Shown one piece after another: positions 7,648 through 10,652 of a stretch of DNA of 10,652 nucleotides. Both the position numbers and the translations under genes were made by a program. This stretch comes from an uncultured Succinivibrio sp. (lineage in GTDB: Bacteria; Pseudomonadota; Gammaproteobacteria; Enterobacterales; Succinivibrionaceae), in assembly GCA_900767695.1 (NCBI GenBank), contig CAAGAC010000084.1:1-10652 (forward strand). Reading direction: 5' to 3'. The notes beneath the pieces are model-generated. The model saw only the letters and a list, made by a program, of their open reading frames with translations, was not told where the DNA came from and searched no databases. Position 1 is the first letter of the stretch. Every line of letters begins with the position of its first letter.

Positions 7648-10600
7648 ATGGCAGTGGAAAATCAGGCAGATCCCTTTGGCGCCTTGCGCGAAGAGCTTGA
7701 GTACTCGTTCATAAGCGGCAACGGGAAGCGAGACGAGAGTGGGTAGGTCCCTAGGCTAGTAACCAACGTTTGGGAAGAAGGCGAGAAGGTCCTGACTGTT
7801 ATTGAGGACGAGCTCAGGCAGTGCAGCGCCTTCGCCCTGAGCGTTGCGTTCATCACCAGAGGCGGGATCGAGCCGCTGCTTGCCGTGCTCAAGGATCTCG
7901 ACGCCAGGGGAGTCAGTGGCAGGATCCTCACCACCGACTACCTCTGCTTCACCGAGCCAGCGGCCATCGAGCCACTGCTCACGCTCAAGAACCTCGAGGT
8001 GCGCCTGTTCCGCTGCAGCGGCAAGGTCGGCTTCCACACCAAGGGCTACCTCTTCTCGCGCACGAACAGCACCATGCGCATCATCGTGGGCAGCTCCAAC
8101 ATCACCTCGAATGCACTGACTCTCAACCACGAGTGGAACGTGAGCCTTGCCTGCGCCGAAGGCGGCGCCGTGGCAGGCCAGCTCCGTTCCCGCTTCGAGT
8201 CCCTCTGGAGCATGAGCGATCCCGCAAAGGATGTCCTCGACGCCTACTGCGATGAATACGAGAAGGCGCGCGCGGATCGCGCAAGCGCGGTGGCGGCAGA
8301 GGAGCTTGCCCGCAATTCAGGGGCCCTCAAGCCCAACCCCATGCAGGAGAAGTTCATCGAGGAACTCAAGTCGATGGTTGCGCGCGGCGAGAAGAGGGCG
8401 CTGCTCATCTCGGCCACCGGCACCGGCAAGACCTATGCCGCGGCGCTGGCGATGAGGGAGCTTGGCGCCCGCAGCGTGCTCTTCCTCGTCCACCGCGAGC
8501 AGATCGCCAAGAAGTCGCTGGAGAGCTTCAGGAGGGTGCTGGGCAGCGCCGCCTCTTATGCCTTCATGGGCGGAGCGGAGAAGAATGCAGGCGACGCCGG
8601 CTACGTCTTCGCGACCGTGCAGACCATCTCCAAGGACGACAACCTCAGGAAATTCGAGCCTGATCGCTTCGAGTACGTGATCATCGACGAGGCTCACCAC
8701 AGCGAGGCTGCAAGCTACAAGAAGATCATCTCGTGGTTCAGGCCACGGATGCTGCTCGGCATGACCGCGACTCCTGAGCGCACTAAGAACTCCAAGGACA
8801 CCGAGGACATCTTCACGCTGTTCGACCACAACATCGCGCTGGAGATCAGGCTGCAGGACGCAATCGAGAGCAACCTCATCTGCCCGTTCCACTACTTCGG
8901 CGTGTGCGACATCAGCGTCGATGACAAGCCGCTTGACGAGAATTCGGATTTCTCAAACCTCACCTGCGACGAGCGCGTCAGGCACATTATGGAGACGGCG
9001 AGGTACTACGGCTTCAGCGGCAGCAGGGTGCACGGCCTGATGTTCTGCCGCAGCCTGGATGAAGCGCGGGAGCTTTCAGCAAAATTCAATGCCGCCGGGC
9101 TGCGCACCCTGGCTCTTTCAGGCGCCGACTCGCAGGATGCGCGATTGGATGCGGTGAGAAGGCTGGAGTCGGACGGTCCGGACGCCCTCGACTACATCCT
9201 CACCCAGGAGATCTTCAACGAGGGCATCGACATTCCCTGCGTCAACCAGGTGATCCTGCTGCGCCCCACCCAGTCGCCCATAGTCTTCGTGCAGCAGCTG
9301 GGCCGCGGGCTCAGGCGCATCGGAGGCAAGGAGTTCACGGTGGTCCTGGACTTCATCGCCAACTACCGCAACAACTTCATGGTGCCTCTGGCCCTCTCCG
9401 GCGACCGCTCCTGGGACAAGGACAGCTACAGGCGCTATGTCGCCGAAGGCTCCAAGGTCATCAAGGGGCCGTCAACCATCCACTTCGACGAGATCTCAAG
9501 GAAGCGCATCTACGAGTCGATCGACACCGCGAACTTCAGCATGCTCGCCAACATCAAGAAGAACTATCAGGATCTCAAGCAGCGGCTTGGCCGCATTCCG
9601 ACGATCTTCGACTACGACAAGCTGTCGGGAATGGACATCCTGAGGCTCTTCGACAACCCGCAGCTACCACACCTTCCTGCGCAAATACGAGCCCGACTAT
9701 CCAGACAAGGATGCCTTGGACGAGAAGGAGGAGCTGGCGGTTCAGTTCATATCCTGCCGCTTCGCCTCCGGCAAGCGCCCGCAAGAGCTCCTGCTGCTCA
9801 AGGGGATGCTCGAGGGCAGCGACGACCTTATCGCCTATGTGCGGGAACACCTCTCAAGCGACTACGACGAGAGCGATCCTGATAGCGTCAACCCGGTGCA
9901 GCTTGTCAACATCATGACGGGCCAGTTCGAGACCGGGCAGAACAACACTTTCAAGGACTGCGTGCTTGCTCAGATGTGGCAGAACGGCAGGCTCCGCACC
10001 TCCTCATTGATGCAGCAGATGCTTGGCAACCAGGCTTTCAGAAGCCAGATCTCCGACCTGGTGCGCTTTGGCCTTTCCCGCTATGAGCGCGTCTACAAGA
10101 AGGATCGCTATGATTCGACCATGCTTTCCATCGGGCGCAGCTACAGCTACCGCGATGTCGCGAGGATGCTCAACTGGGACAAGGCTCCGGTGGCGCAGAA
10201 TATCGGCGGATACATCTACAACGAGAAGACCAAGACCTACCCGATCTTCATCAACTACATCAAGGACGAGGGGATCAGCGACTCAATCAAGTACGCCGAT
10301 CGCTTCCTTTCCCCTGAGGAGCTGATCTCGATATCGAAGAGCAGGAGGACCTGCGAATCGCTCGATGTGCAGAGGATGAGGCATGCTGCCGAAAACGGCG
10401 TGCGCGTGAGCCTGTTCATGCGCAAGCGCACAGCAGGCAACGACAACGAAGGCAAGAACTTCTACTTCCTTGGCAACATGAACTACGAGGACTCGCAGGA
10501 CACCAATGACGCCAATGGCAACAAGCTTGCCGAGATCAAGTGGAGGCTCGACCGCCCTGTCGAGCGCTCCCTCTACGACTACATGACGATGTCCGACTAG
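7648..10600 (+). pseudogene. PLD-nuclease-like / DEAH superfamily II helicase / DUF3427 protein, broken twice
   Basis: A large helicase-nuclease-like protein of about 984 codons. Start: ATG 7648 behind AGGAG (7638-7642). Numbered from there: a PLD-like domain (about 40-190) with HTK (130-132) and GSSN (148-151); Walker A ATGTGKT (256-262); DEAH (347-350); TAT (373-375); and QQLGRGLR (549-556, motif VI). The DUF3427 region follows, with SYHTFL (from 9662) and the ending RPVERSLYDY. Two lesions: codon 33 is TAG (7744-7746), with good coding on both sides, and near 9661 the frame jumps +1 between FDNPQ and SYHTFL. No proper start follows the TAG; the first candidate, GTG 7885, falls inside the PLD domain. 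It stands alone after the groEL terminator. Such helicases process nucleic acid; a defence role is inference only. It could be a decaying gene or sequence error. Confidence 0.85.
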
Positions 10601-10616
10601 CAGGATCCTGATGCAA

Positions 10617-10648
10617 GCGCGCCCGGCGGGTTCCCCCGCCGGGCGCGC
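10617..10648 (+). terminator. GC-rich hairpin after the helicase gene
   Basis: Bases 10617-10630 and 10635-10648 form a perfect 14-bp GC stem around the loop TTCC. It begins 16 bases after the helicase stop codon. The window ends four bases later, so a U-tract cannot be judged. It is probably the terminator of the helicase gene. Confidence 0.75.
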
Positions 10649-10652
10649 GTTC

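Noticed and set aside
9658..9666. Programmed +1 frameshift in the helicase gene
   Set aside because: No known slippery motif, such as a prfB-like CTT-TGA with an upstream Shine-Dalgarno sequence, is present, and the gene already has a nonsense codon.

Overview
The window is GC-rich bacterial chromosome with a strong preference for G or C at third codon positions. It reads as Gammaproteobacteria. The GroEL and GroES proteins, the co-occurrence of dsbD, fxsA and groESL (which also lie near one another in Escherichia coli), and a sigma-32-type heat-shock promoter all fit. An anaerobic relative in the Aeromonadales, such as Succinivibrionaceae, is a guess that the sequence alone cannot settle.

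Layout, left to right. At the left edge a minus-strand gene begins, with only its start codon and ribosome binding site inside the window. An AT-richer divergent region separates it from an unrecognised small ORF (199-402, possibly interrupted and originally ending at 492). A GT4-type glycosyltransferase follows (559-1614), convergent with dsbD on the minus strand (1642-3420). dsbD is divergent from an fxsA-EamA transporter operon (3548-5088). A gene-free stretch of about 410 bases (5089-5500) carries a hairpin and a clear heat-shock promoter for groES-groEL (5501-7472), closed by a strong intrinsic terminator. The right third is one large gene (7648-10600) encoding a PLD-nuclease-like domain, a DEAH superfamily II helicase and a DUF3427 C-terminus. 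A 14-bp GC hairpin ends the window.

The striking property is damage to reading frames. groES carries an in-frame TAA at codon 17, inside a 24-base patch where seven transversions separate it from the expected GroES sequence. The helicase gene has an in-frame TAG at a position where I recall the family having tyrosine, and a frameshift near 9661. The small ORF has an in-frame TAA followed by a plausible coding continuation. groEL, dsbD, fxsA, the transporter and the glycosyltransferase look intact. Either part of this is sequence error (likely for groES, which is normally essential) or the helicase is a genuinely decaying, possibly defence-related gene. I found no CRISPR array, tRNA, rRNA or insertion sequence, and no convincing new multigene system.
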